DNA of 64,000 nucleotides from Methanotrichaceae archaeon (GTDB lineage: Archaea; Halobacteriota; Methanosarcinia; Methanotrichales; Methanotrichaceae). A model generated the notes under the pieces. The model made no database searches and was not told the DNA's origin. It worked only from the letters and a program-made list of their open reading frames with translations. The position numbers were made by a program, and so were the translations under genes. The stretch's first letter is position 1. Every line of letters starts with the position of its first letter. The DNA is taken from contig JABLXE010000010.1 of the NCBI GenBank assembly GCA_013178225.1, forward strand, positions 121,287 through 185,286, written 5' to 3'. This document shows, one piece after another, positions 33,486 through 42,544 of this stretch.

Positions 33486-35193
33486 CCCACATCCCGCAGG
33501 TAGCCCTTCGACCATGAAACATTTTTATCCTGAAATGCTTTTCTAAAACCGAAAGGGAATAGGAAAGGGGCATGGGATGAAGGTATCGACGTTATCGCTA
33601 GATCACTTAGGGTTAGTAGCTGGGATCTTCGATGAGTTAGGCATTTCAAAAGTCATCGATGAGGCAATGCCCAAAACCCGCAACTGCAAACTTCAGCATT
33701 CAGCGATAATCAAGGGTTTGGTTATCAATGGTTTAGGTTTCACAGATCGCAGACTGTACATTTTCCCCAGCTATTTTGAGGATCTGGCATTGGAAAAGCT
33801 CTTTGGCCCTGGCGTAGCCCCGGAAGACTTTAACGAAGATACAGTTGGCAGAACCCTTGATCGAATCAACCGATTTGGCTCGACAAAGCTCTTCAACTTG
33901 ATAGCAATGAATTGCATGCAAAAATTGGCCTTCGGCACGCATCTACTTCATGTAGACACTACAAGCTTTAGCGTTCATGGTCAATATGAAGGAGATGATT
34001 GCCGACCTGCGATTGAATTAACCCTCGGCCATCCCAAAGATGGTCGATGGGATCTGAAGCAATTCGTTCTGAGCATGGTTACCAACCAGTGTGGCATTCC
34101 TCTTTTTGTACAGGCGCATTCCGGAAATAAATCCGATAAGAAGACTCTTGTCGAGACCATCGAACAACTCAAATCCAATCTGAACTTCAGCGATAAGATC
34201 TACTTCGTGGCAGATAGCGCATTCTTCAGTTCAGAAAACATCAACCTTTTAGGCGACAACACATTGTGGATCACTCGCGTTCCTTCGACCGTCGGCGAGG
34301 CTAAGGATCTATTAAACCAAGACTTGGAGATGAAGACATGCTCAGATGATCGTTACAGCATCTTCGAGACTTCAGTAAACTATGGCAATATAGATCAAAG
34401 GTGGATTGTTGTTGATTCCAGAGATATGCATGCCAGAAAGGCAAAGACATTCGACCGACAAACCGCAAAAGGTCTTGTCCTAGCTCGAAAGTCCGTCAAA
34501 AAATTAGGGAACATCGTTTTCGCATGTGAAGCTGATGCGAGAAAGGCAGCAGATCGATGGCTATCGGAAAATCCTCGTTTTCTTCTCAGAAACGTGCGAA
34601 CATCTATGATTTCCAGACGCATCGGCGCAAAGAGAGGCCGCCCTAAAAAGGACGAATCACTCGATATAGGTTATCTCATTGAAGCCGATGTCGAGCTAAA
34701 TGAACAGGTAATCGCAAGCCAGAGAGCTAGGCTCGGCAGGTTTGTACTGGCAAGCAATGATAAGAACATTGGCGGAGAGTTGATGCTCCAATATTATAAG
34801 GGACAAAGCGCTGTTGAAAAAGGATTCAGATTCTTGAAAGATAAGAGCTTTCGGGTGGCGGAGGTGTATCTCAAGAAGGAAGAAAGGATTGAAGCCCTGT
34901 CTATGATTATGGTACTCTCCCTTTTGATTTACTCTATTGCAGAATGGATGCTCAGAAATCGGTTGAAAGAGACTGGTGAGACGGTGTTAAATCAGATTGG
35001 AAAGCCTACCAAAAGGCCTACTTTAAAATGGGTGTTCCAAAAGTTCAGAAATATAAACGAAGCTATTTCGAGTTGAAGAAATCGATTCATCGCGAGATTA
35101 TTAATATCGATGACGAGCAAAAGAAAATAGTAAAGCTCTTTGGCCAAGAATGTGAAAAATACTACTTCTGAAGGGAGACGTGCGGGATGTGGG
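33486..35193 (+). mobile_element. IS1634-like insertion sequence
   Basis: A 1708-bp element. Its ends are inverted repeats: left 33486-33509 (CCCACATCCCGCA...CCCTTC) and right 35170-35193, which read inward match at about 21 of 24 positions. A 6-bp direct repeat TTCTAG flanks it. It has one transposase gene and lies in can2, in the opposite direction. Size, duplication length and transposase fit the IS1634 group of IS4-like elements. Confidence 0.9.
33577..35076 (+). CDS. IS1634-family transposase (C-terminus frameshifted)
   Basis: 499 residues before the first stop. The N-terminal region (LSLDHLGLVAGIFDELGI) is followed by the DDE/RNase-H core: LHVDTTSFSVHG (first Asp), IYFVADSAFFSSENI (second Asp), and YYKGQSAVEKGFRFLKD (Glu with the family Y-x-E-K pattern). 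The frame stops at EAISS, but the -1 frame continues FELKKSIHREIINIDDEQ and ends GQECEKYYF at 35171. That ending is typical of the family, so the last 30 residues appear lost to a frameshift near 35055-35073. Confidence 0.9.
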   Translation: MKVSTLSLDHLGLVAGIFDELGISKVIDEAMPKTRNCKLQHSAIIKGLVINGLGFTDRRLYIFPSYFEDLALEKLFGPGVAPEDFNEDTVGRTLDRINRFGSTKLFNLIAMNCMQKLAFGTHLLHVDTTSFSVHGQYEGDDCRPAIELTLGHPKDGRWDLKQFVLSMVTNQCGIPLFVQAHSGNKSDKKTLVETIEQLKSNLNFSDKIYFVADSAFFSSENINLLGDNTLWITRVPSTVGEAKDLLNQDLEMKTCSDDRYSIFETSVNYGNIDQRWIVVDSRDMHARKAKTFDRQTAKGLVLARKSVKKLGNIVFACEADARKAADRWLSENPRFLLRNVRTSMISRRIGAKRGRPKKDESLDIGYLIEADVELNEQVIASQRARLGRFVLASNDKNIGGELMLQYYKGQSAVEKGFRFLKDKSFRVAEVYLKKEERIEALSMIMVLSLLIYSIAEWMLRNRLKETGETVLNQIGKPTKRPTLKWVFQKFRNINEAISS

Positions 35194-35385
35194 TTCTAGG
35201 GTTATAATTCTGCATTTTGGCTTCTTTGAAGATCCCATTCTTAATGCCCTTATGAAATTCGAAGCACCTCTTTTTGCTTTCATTCCAGGAGTCTCAACCA
35301 GAAATAGTAAGTCTGGCTCCACTGCATGAACGCTCAGCAGGTTTGGTACATGCTGATCGCTGATGAGACAGACCATGACCTTCAT
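35194..35385 (-). pseudogene. can2: can2/card1 nuclease, 5' part (split by IS)
   Basis: 64 codons encoding the start of the CARF domain: MKVMVCLISDQHVPNLLSVH, ending CRIITLE at the insertion point. The ATG overlaps the cmr6 stop (ATGA), so can2 was translated right after Cmr6. The sequence continues in frame with 33479 leftward when the IS and one target duplicate are removed. Confidence 0.9.
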
Positions 35386-36545
35386 CTTCGCCCTCTCCGG
35401 TCTTTCGACTGGCGTCTGGGCTCTTTCTTTGCTCCTACAGCGGCAAAATTGTACAAGCCCTCTTTTTCCATGACTCCATTTATTTCCAGCCGAGTCTTCT
35501 GACCGATCTCAACAGAAGGTGGCGTTCCCAAGACAACAAGTCCGCCAACCCCGTCATCGGCAATGAAATAAGGCCATCCTCTCTTTTCTTTGGGATCTTG
35601 AGCCTTGGTGACTTCCACGATATCGCCTTTTTTGTACCTTAGCGTCTTAGATGCAGTCCGATGTTGGTACTTGGGTTTCTGCACTTCTTGGCTTGGAGCC
35701 ACGAATTTTGAATCGTCTGTTTCTGCAACTGGCTTTCTGCTTATTTGATCCAAATTCTCAGGGATGAGACGCCCATATCCCGCGTTCGTCTTGCCTCCTA
35801 CGCCCCAATCCTTCAAAGCCTCAGTCAGAATCTTGAATGCCAGGTCAGTCCACTTCTTGCCATCACCATTTGATACATCGCACGAAACTGCTACGTGAAA
35901 GCTGCCCGAGATCGATAGGAGAGTTATCGGTTTTGGATCGTCGAAGTCCGTCGGAGCAGCATCATCCTTTTTGGAATAGTAATCACTATGATGAGGGGTC
36001 ATTACATCTGGTTTCAGGGATTCTGTCAGACCCTCAGGAGTGATCCATGCATCATGGAAAATGATGTGCCCCGAGTCTTCAGTGGTCCCGAAGATGGTTT
36101 CGTGGTAATCTCCACCCAGTTTAAACCTGGGATCGATTTCGCCATAAACCTGATTGCAGTAGTGGGCAGCAAGGCCTTTCAATGCAGAGCCAGGGATTAA
36201 TGGGGTACCGTAGGTGTGCTGAAGAAAGATCCCGGTTTCCAGAACGTTCTCACTGCCAAGACCAATGACCATACGGCCGCTAGTCTTGAAGATGTCTTCC
36301 TTTTTTGGTGTTTGAATGCTGGCGGAGTTATTTGCATAAGCTAAACTATATACATCTCCTGAATAGAGAACTGCCTCTCGGATAGCCTCCTGAAGCCTTT
36401 CACGGGCATCCTTGTGTCTGTCGTCTTTGACTGATATCTCAAGATATCTGTCCCTGAGAAGGCCTGCATTTGTGCCGATTGGAGAGCTACCTTCAGCCCA
36501 GACATCCAGGATAACATCTCTGCATGACTGTGTCATTCTTATCAC
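35382..36545 (-). CDS. cmr6: Cmr6 with C-terminal extension
   Basis: 387 residues. RAMP features are PIGTNAGLLRDRYLE, GTPLIPGSALKGLAAHY and the glycine-rich loop WGVGGKTNAGYGRL at about 257-270. Cmr6 proteins normally end soon after that loop; this one has about 115 more residues: a linker, a small beta domain (RYKKGDIVEVTKAQDPKEKR; TRLEINGVMEKEGLYNF) that looks like an OB or TRAM fold, and a basic tail. Cmr6 caps the Cmr backbone at the 3' end of the crRNA. The start overlaps cmr5 by 4 nt. Confidence 0.9.
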   Translation of the reverse strand: MIRMTQSCRDVILDVWAEGSSPIGTNAGLLRDRYLEISVKDDRHKDARERLQEAIREAVLYSGDVYSLAYANNSASIQTPKKEDIFKTSGRMVIGLGSENVLETGIFLQHTYGTPLIPGSALKGLAAHYCNQVYGEIDPRFKLGGDYHETIFGTTEDSGHIIFHDAWITPEGLTESLKPDVMTPHHSDYYSKKDDAAPTDFDDPKPITLLSISGSFHVAVSCDVSNGDGKKWTDLAFKILTEALKDWGVGGKTNAGYGRLIPENLDQISRKPVAETDDSKFVAPSQEVQKPKYQHRTASKTLRYKKGDIVEVTKAQDPKEKRGWPYFIADDGVGGLVVLGTPPSVEIGQKTRLEINGVMEKEGLYNFAAVGAKKEPRRQSKDRRGRR

Positions 36546-36913
36546 TTCTCAGGTGTTGCTTTCGGCTTTTCGCTAGGCCCTTCAGTCGCCTCTGCATACC
36601 GTTTGATCCAGGTGGCACATTCAATCGCTTCTTGAGACTTCTGTTGGTACTCTACCAAATCTATAGTCCTCGAAAGGTTACCCAATACATTGCCATTTGT
36701 GATATTCATCACTCTTGCGAGGTCATTGAGATAGTCGCCTTTATCCTTAGCCTCGGCAAAAGCAACCGCTTGAGCTAGACCGCAGGAATGCACGAGCGCA
36801 GGAAATCTCTTGGCAAATTGGCGATACTCATCCCCAACGTTTTTCTCGGGTAAGAAGCAATCATAAGCTTTCTTGGCTCGCACCTGTTGCTTTGTCGTTC
36901 TAACCATTTTCAC
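36542..36913 (-). CDS. cmr5: Cmr5
   Basis: 123 residues, all helical. TTKQQVRAKKAYDCFLPEKN and YRQFAKRFPALVHSCGLAQAVAFA are the family pattern. It is the small subunit of the Cmr complex, lining the target RNA along the Cmr4 filament. Overlaps cmr4 and cmr6 at its ends by 4 nt each. Confidence 0.92.
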   Translation of the reverse strand: MKMVRTTKQQVRAKKAYDCFLPEKNVGDEYRQFAKRFPALVHSCGLAQAVAFAEAKDKGDYLNDLARVMNITNGNVLGNLSRTIDLVEYQQKSQEAIECATWIKRYAEATEGPSEKPKATPEK

Positions 36914-37797
36914 TCACCATCGCCTTTAGTGAAAATACATCTAACCCTGCCTTTGCCAATGGTCGCCTTTCCGCCGACCTGCAAATTAAGAGCTTCTTTC
37001 TTGCAGAACTCGTCGAAGATCTTTTCTTGCTTAACGCCATTATTGCTATAGTCACGGTCACACCAGACTAGACCGGCGAGGACGGTTTCCGATGGCAAGG
37101 ATTCCTCATACCACAACGCTCCTCCAACGACGATCTTCTTTTCTTGATCGATCTTAATCCGCGCGTTCACTTCAGTCCCTGTCTCAGAGAGGAAGCCAAA
37201 GCAATTGTTGGACATAATCACGAATCGCTCTTTGAAGATGCCTTGCCATACGGAATCATTGGGAAATAGAAGTCCTGCTAAGAGACCCGCCCATTCGTTT
37301 GTCTCTCCGTTATCTGTAATAATCGAAAAGTCAAGATCTTCAAGAAAGACATTGCCATTTCTCTCAACCTTGGACCCTGTCGCGACAACAACTTCGTCAT
37401 CCTCAAAAGATATATCGACGGGTCCACTCTTGTGTCCAGCAGCGTCTAGATCTCTCTTCAACCTCTCTAGAACCAGTGGACAGGCAGCAAAGGCAAATGT
37501 TCCATACAGACTTCGAACGGGAAGGCAGACGATCCGAGCGTCGGATAAAACCAGTGCTCCTGCATTGCCCATATCATCGCCGCCCATTCCAAAAGCGGCA
37601 TTTATCAGCTTGTCATCTGTGCTCTTCCTAACAAAATGCTCCCTCATGACACCCTTTACCGCCGATCCCGGAACAAGAGGCCAGTTTGTTACCTTCTCCC
37701 TCATGATGGGCAAATCAATAAATCCAACTCCTCGACCTGAGCCAATGTGAAGTGGCGTAATAGCATGAATCCAGTACATTCTTGTATTGCTTGCCAT
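36910..37797 (-). CDS. cmr4: Cmr4 (backbone and target-RNA cleavage)
   Basis: 295 residues from ATG 37797 (GAGAAGGTG upstream). YWIHAITPLHIGSGRG, then GFIDLPIMREKVTNWPLVPG, match Cmr4; Asp28 in FIDLPI aligns with the catalytic Asp26 of the Pyrococcus protein, so target RNA cleavage should be intact. The RAMP loop GGKATIGKGRVRC is at the C-terminus. Several Cmr4 copies form the crRNA-binding backbone. Confidence 0.93.
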   Translation of the reverse strand: MASNTRMYWIHAITPLHIGSGRGVGFIDLPIMREKVTNWPLVPGSAVKGVMREHFVRKSTDDKLINAAFGMGGDDMGNAGALVLSDARIVCLPVRSLYGTFAFAACPLVLERLKRDLDAAGHKSGPVDISFEDDEVVVATGSKVERNGNVFLEDLDFSIITDNGETNEWAGLLAGLLFPNDSVWQGIFKERFVIMSNNCFGFLSETGTEVNARIKIDQEKKIVVGGALWYEESLPSETVLAGLVWCDRDYSNNGVKQEKIFDEFCKKEALNLQVGGKATIGKGRVRCIFTKGDGE

Positions 37798-37847
37798 AAT
37801 CTTGCACCTTCTCCTCAAATGTCCTTGCTATCCTCTTTTCTCGATTC

Positions 37848-39104
37848 TTACCAAATGCCCCATACAGCAAGACCAAATCCGTCCCTTCGATTTCTATCTT
37901 TATCACTATCAACATCGTCGCAAACCGACCTCAGCCAGTGGTTTTCGGCTAGTTCACCTGCATTGCCATGACGAACCTCGAAGAAGTAGACAGATCCAGC
38001 CGGAACCAATCGACGAATCGCTTTAGGTCCACGACTCTTGGCCTCTGCGCTCCAGCCTGAGATTGGCTTCCATCGATCAACACATGCTGAGACCAGCCTT
38101 AGTTTCAGCTCCTTGGATGCCCCAGGTGGAGTGCCTTCGAGATACCCGTTAGCCTCTTTTAGCCATCCGGGAAGCCAGCCTTTCGTGAATATCGCTGGGG
38201 TTGCGAGGACCATCCTGATTTTCTGTGATTTTGAAAGCAAGGATTTTAACTCCTCTTTGCAACTCCAGCCGTTGCCCTGTGCACTAATGGCCCACCGAGC
38301 AAGCCTCCTCTCCCCGCCAAAAGGATGGATTTCATCGAGTTTGCTGATCGTCTCCTCGAAGGCACCATTAGTCTCGATCCTTGCAGCGAGACGAATGCCT
38401 CTGCTCTTATCCATCGTCGAGAAATCAAGGCCCACACTCATGAAGAGAAGACCTTTCTCTACCGCGGCTACTCCTGTTTCTGCATTGATTCCTGTGTGAA
38501 TGCGTTCGTCTTTATCGGGAGCGTTAAGGTAGTCTGGGTCGTCCACCCAGCAATCCTTTTTCACATCAGATTGATCGCTTGACTCTTCATCATTTTCTTT
38601 GTTGTCTTTCAAACCTTGACAGAGGGGGAAATCGGAGCCATTTGGGTTGGAAAGCCATGCGATCATCTTACTAGCCGACCAGAAGGCAGTCAACTTTTCC
38701 GGCTTGAAATCTTCGTCAATTGCATCTGGCAGCATCGTCGGAAGAAGACCACCTTTCGGGAGATCGCAATCCTCTCCAGGCCTAAAATTTGCGGGGCGAA
38801 GGGGAATTGCAATCAATTTTTCTTTCGTTTCTTTTGCGAGCATATCCTTTGGTATGGGAAGATATAACTGTGCGCCTTTCATTGGTAGTGGGCCTGCGAT
38901 ATCGATTTCCAATAGTTGCTTAACGACTTCATCGGAGAAATGGCCATTCATCTTTCCCAGCAACGTACGCAGAGATCCTGCAAGGACCGATGGATACGGC
39001 CAGTCGAGTGATCTCATTCGGATGCCTTGACCTATTCCGAACGGTCTGCCGTCTCTAGCAACGATGGTATCATGAGGTGTAACGTCAAGATATAATGTAC
39101 TCAT
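37848..39104 (-). CDS. cmr3: Cmr3
   Basis: 418 residues. LYLDVTPHDTIVARDGRPFG is the family start and the RAMP fold follows with WPYPSVLAGSLRTLLGK; the C-terminal GFGLAVWGIW ends the second RAMP domain. Cmr3 contacts Cas10 and the 5' handle of the crRNA. It overlaps the cas10 stop by 4 nt and is followed by cmr4 after 50 bp. Confidence 0.93.
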   Translation of the reverse strand: MSTLYLDVTPHDTIVARDGRPFGIGQGIRMRSLDWPYPSVLAGSLRTLLGKMNGHFSDEVVKQLLEIDIAGPLPMKGAQLYLPIPKDMLAKETKEKLIAIPLRPANFRPGEDCDLPKGGLLPTMLPDAIDEDFKPEKLTAFWSASKMIAWLSNPNGSDFPLCQGLKDNKENDEESSDQSDVKKDCWVDDPDYLNAPDKDERIHTGINAETGVAAVEKGLLFMSVGLDFSTMDKSRGIRLAARIETNGAFEETISKLDEIHPFGGERRLARWAISAQGNGWSCKEELKSLLSKSQKIRMVLATPAIFTKGWLPGWLKEANGYLEGTPPGASKELKLRLVSACVDRWKPISGWSAEAKSRGPKAIRRLVPAGSVYFFEVRHGNAGELAENHWLRSVCDDVDSDKDRNRRDGFGLAVWGIW

Positions 39105-40993
39105 GGTTCAGCCTCCGGTTTTTTTGCGCTTCGGTCCGCCATCTTCATCGCATCAGATAGTTTTCTAGCCAAAATCAACTCGTCTGCAAGATGTCGAACC
39201 TTTTCATAGGAGTCCAGTCCTTCGAGCATAGAATCGATCTCCTTCGTAAGAATTCTATGATCCTCTCTGCCACTGGGCCTCTTGCGCTTTAGCATCCGTT
39301 TTGCATCCGCCTTGATGATATTCTCAAGATCGGTTTTTGGGGTTCCTTTCCAGTTTCTATAGACCTCCGCAAGCTCACGCATCTCGTAAGCTGCCTTGTC
39401 AGGAAGTTCATTACCATTGTGCATTTTTGCCCACTTATCGAGCCTCTTGTCAAGGCTGCTACTATCATCTGTCCACTGCTTGCGAAGGCAAATCGGGTCC
39501 CCGCCGCCTCTCTTATGCAGATGAATAGCGAGGCCGTTCCTATCCCCTTGACCATCCTTGCCTGGCTTTTTTGCGGCCTTCTCAGCTTCTCTTGCGTAGT
39601 CAATTAGATCTTCTAGAGGCTCAAAAGCATGCGCAATAGCTATGCCGATCGATAGCGTGAGACCGCCTTTAAGGAGTCCTTGATCATCCCTGAGTAATTT
39701 CAGCTCCCCAAATCTATCATGCAGATCCCTTGCCGCAGACAAGCATTTATCAACAGGAAGAAAAGCGATCACATCATCTCCTCCAGAGTAAACCAGGACT
39801 CCGTTGTTAGACTCAACGATATCCCTGGCATCCTTGGCAAATGCCGAGAGATTCCTTGAGAACTCACGGTGATCCTCTGCAGTCTTGATCTCGGAAATTG
39901 TCTTTCCCATGCGATCACCGTCTGCGATCAATATGGCAAGATAAGGATCGGGCTCACCTAGTCCCAGACAACCCTTGTCCTTTTTTTGGAGCTGATCCAC
40001 CTTTTCCTTGATCTTATTCAATTTATTGAGGTCATCTTTAGAGAGGTTGTCCTCGTATGAGTCTGAAGCAGGATTCGGCTTAAGGAATTGGGATAGCCTG
40101 GAGGAATAGAGGACCTGACCGTCAAATCCGAAATCCTTTTTGTATTTTTCGTGCTTTCCCACTCCCGTCGAGAATCCATTCTCTCCCTGGCATTGAATAG
40201 CGATCTCCTTAAGATCGTCCATTGCCCCGGCGTTTCCAGTGGCTGCAAAGCTAATAACTCCACGAATCCAAGGATCAGCGGCCACACGAACCACAGACGG
40301 AAAAGGAACTTTTCCCCCGCCGAGTCGTTTTGTCAAGGCGACTGCACAGAGCTGTTCTCCGTTTCCTAGCCTGAGCCGAAGAGCAAGAGTCTTTCGAAGA
40401 TTCTTGTCCGCCGTCAATACGCTTTCCCTTGAGCCATCGAGAGAAGATTTGGGAACTTTTCCTCGTCCACATGCAGTTCTGAAGTCCCGAATCGATTTCC
40501 TACCGGAAAGCAAGCGCATGAGACGCGCGCGGTCTTTCTGATAGTTAAATCCGAGAGGCACCCATGCAGCGTAAATTGGTATTACATCAAATTCCTGTTC
40601 ATCCACATCTGCGATCTGTTCGTCCCAAATTTCGGGGACAATAGCAGTTCCAGCCAATGCTCTTGCTTCATTTGCGTAGTGCATCCACGCCTTCTTAGCC
40701 GCAATTCGAGCTTTCTTGTTGATATCCGATGGATTCGTACCATCTGGAAGCTCGGCCAAAATAATATTTGCCACATTGAAAGCATCGACATCCAAAGACG
40801 GTTCAAGGTCTTGGTGCCCTCTTTCAAGCGCAGGGAAAATTAGCTTCCCCCTTTCCTGTGCAATTGCCTTTGCGGCAGCTTTACTGATCTCTGAGATAAG
40901 ATGGGAGCCGAACCACAAATCACGAGTACGTCTAGCAGCGGCGATGAAATCCTGGACAGATCCGATGGATATGACAAATAGATGTCGTGTCAT
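39101..40993 (-). CDS. cmr2: Cmr2/Cas10 (cyclic oligoadenylate synthase), no HD domain
   Basis: 630 residues. It starts directly with the Cmr2 N-terminal segment (RHLFVISIGSVQDFIAAARRTRDLW); the HD nuclease domain found in longer Cas10 proteins is absent. The first palm contains YLAILIADGDRMGK and the second the intact YSGGDDVIAF motif (Gly-Gly-Asp-Asp at 404-407), so conversion of ATP to cyclic oligoadenylate on target RNA binding is expected. ssDNA cleavage is not. Confidence 0.95.
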   Translation of the reverse strand: MTRHLFVISIGSVQDFIAAARRTRDLWFGSHLISEISKAAAKAIAQERGKLIFPALERGHQDLEPSLDVDAFNVANIILAELPDGTNPSDINKKARIAAKKAWMHYANEARALAGTAIVPEIWDEQIADVDEQEFDVIPIYAAWVPLGFNYQKDRARLMRLLSGRKSIRDFRTACGRGKVPKSSLDGSRESVLTADKNLRKTLALRLRLGNGEQLCAVALTKRLGGGKVPFPSVVRVAADPWIRGVISFAATGNAGAMDDLKEIAIQCQGENGFSTGVGKHEKYKKDFGFDGQVLYSSRLSQFLKPNPASDSYEDNLSKDDLNKLNKIKEKVDQLQKKDKGCLGLGEPDPYLAILIADGDRMGKTISEIKTAEDHREFSRNLSAFAKDARDIVESNNGVLVYSGGDDVIAFLPVDKCLSAARDLHDRFGELKLLRDDQGLLKGGLTLSIGIAIAHAFEPLEDLIDYAREAEKAAKKPGKDGQGDRNGLAIHLHKRGGGDPICLRKQWTDDSSSLDKRLDKWAKMHNGNELPDKAAYEMRELAEVYRNWKGTPKTDLENIIKADAKRMLKRKRPSGREDHRILTKEIDSMLEGLDSYEKVRHLADELILARKLSDAMKMADRSAKKPEAEP

Positions 40994-42330
40994 TAGCCCA
41001 CCTCATCGAATTTTTTTTCTATGGCATAAGCAATAAATGCTTCAAGTGCTGAGCCAGTTGAAGTCCTCCCTGCCATTGGAGAGCCACCATAGGTTGCAAG
41101 CTTTGGATTGCGGATGCCTGTTGGACCTGTGGAACCGAGTGCTCTTCCTTTGACCTTCAACTCGACATGGTTCAGAGGTTCAGTGTTCAATCGAATTATT
41201 AGTGGAACTCCATTTCGACCGTCTCCAAAGGCAATTGGCCTGAGGATGATAGGGCTGGCCATACGCATTGCTCCCTCTGGGCAAAGCTCGCTCTCAGGAG
41301 GGTCCAAAGAATCCTTGAAATGAAACACAATGGGTAAACCCAATTCTGCCCTCGGAAAGGAGTCCTCAGGATGTTCCAAAGGTTGATGTTTAGACAATCG
41401 ATCTCCAGTGATCGTACGAATCGTTTCGGGTTCAGGCCATCGTGATCGACCTGGCATTCTCGAAGTGCCAGAATTTCCAGGATTTCGTCCTATGCCAACG
41501 CCTTGCCGAAAAGATCTCAAGATCTCAATCGCCTTTGGCCATTCATCGACTGGTTTACCTTCTGTAGAACCAATCAGGATCTTGAAAGGAAGCGTAGGCC
41601 ATGGACGATGTTTGTATCGATCTAAGCCATCCAAATGGTCCTTATACCATTTGCCAATGTCTGCACGATTTCGTGGAGCAGTCTCTCGGCAAAACAAAGC
41701 ACCACAGCCCCTCCGAGTTCGTGATCCTATTCCGCCAAAGTTCGTCCAAGCCCAAATCGCCGCTTTAACGTCGGGGCCAATGTCTTCGATCTTATCCTCC
41801 TTTGGTTGTTTTTTTTCCCGACGAAGCACGGCATTTTCTAAATCACGCAAATGCTGAAGCTTCTCAGGCTTCAAATAGCTGATTTTTAATTCAAAGCTGA
41901 AACCTTCTTTGAAGATTGGATACTCTTTATCTCTCGCCGGAAAAAGAACATAGCTTTCTGGACCATATCTGCTTTGAAATCCATAATTAATGGACGCTTT
42001 CCTTTGTCCAAGGGAGCGGGAGGATGGTTGAGATATTTGGATGGTTACAGGACTAGGACTAGTCGGTGTTCCCTAGATCTCACCCTCTCGATCGAAGAGC
42101 TGCGACGATGTCTCGAACCTAGCCCCTCGCGTCGCCCTCCACCAGAACCGCAGATGCCCTCTAATGCTAGAAGCCCGGATGGGCGTTACAAGATCATTTT
42201 CGCCTACTTTAACGCCTCCTCCGAAAATCGGTGTAATCACTTGGATTGTGTAGGTTTTCGAATTCATGCCGGTATGAGGATCTGCTTCAGGAATCCTTTC
42301 CGGAAATTTCGCAATGATGCGTGACATCAT
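40993..42330 (-). pseudogene. cmr1: cmr1 with in-frame amber codon
   Basis: 446 codons in one frame, interrupted once by TAG at 42075-42073 (codon 86). N-terminal part: GMNSKTYTIQVITPIFGGGV and TPIRASSIRGHLRFWWRATRG, the Cmr1 RAMP signature, ending FDREGEI-TAG. It continues in the same frame GTPTSPSPVTIQI, VLFPARDKEYPIF and WTNFGGIGSRTRRGCG, and ends at 40993. Related proteins usually have Trp in the E-I-W-G context, so a single TGG to TAG change is likely. Cmr1 binds at the 3' end region of the complex. The last base overlaps the cmr2 start. Confidence 0.88.
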
Positions 42331-42510
42331 TATCGCACTCTTGTAATTTGTCTCATATTACGTCCCGGTCGTGAACCAATTATAGTTGGAATTTGTACTG
42401 CTTCAAATTTGTCATCATTAGATACCGTTTTCTCAAGATGATATCCCTCAGGCCATGCGACAAGACCGTCTCCATAAGCGGGCTCCAAAAACTCCAACCT
42501 ATTTTGGGAT
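42330..42510 (-). pseudogene. Short ORF fragment just upstream of cmr1
   Basis: An open frame of about 58 codons after a TGA reads LEFLEPAYGDGLVAWPEGYH, then LEKTVSNDDKFEAVQ and ends MRQITRVR, with its TAA overlapping the cmr1 start (TAATG). The composition is protein-like, so this is probably the 3' end of a lost operon gene or a small gene starting at TTG. No family recognised. Confidence 0.4.
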
Positions 42511-42544
42511 CACGACCCGTCCCCATCTATCATTATTCGTCATA

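Noticed and set aside
33521..35160. First guess at IS ends from ATTTTT/AAAAAT
   Set aside because: Only six bases match and no target duplication results; the CCCACATCCCGCA repeats with flanking TTCTAG are far stronger and restore the can2 frame.
35101..35385. A separate 94-residue protein downstream of cmr6
   Set aside because: Its first 64 codons are the start of can2; the last 30 are read through the IS end.
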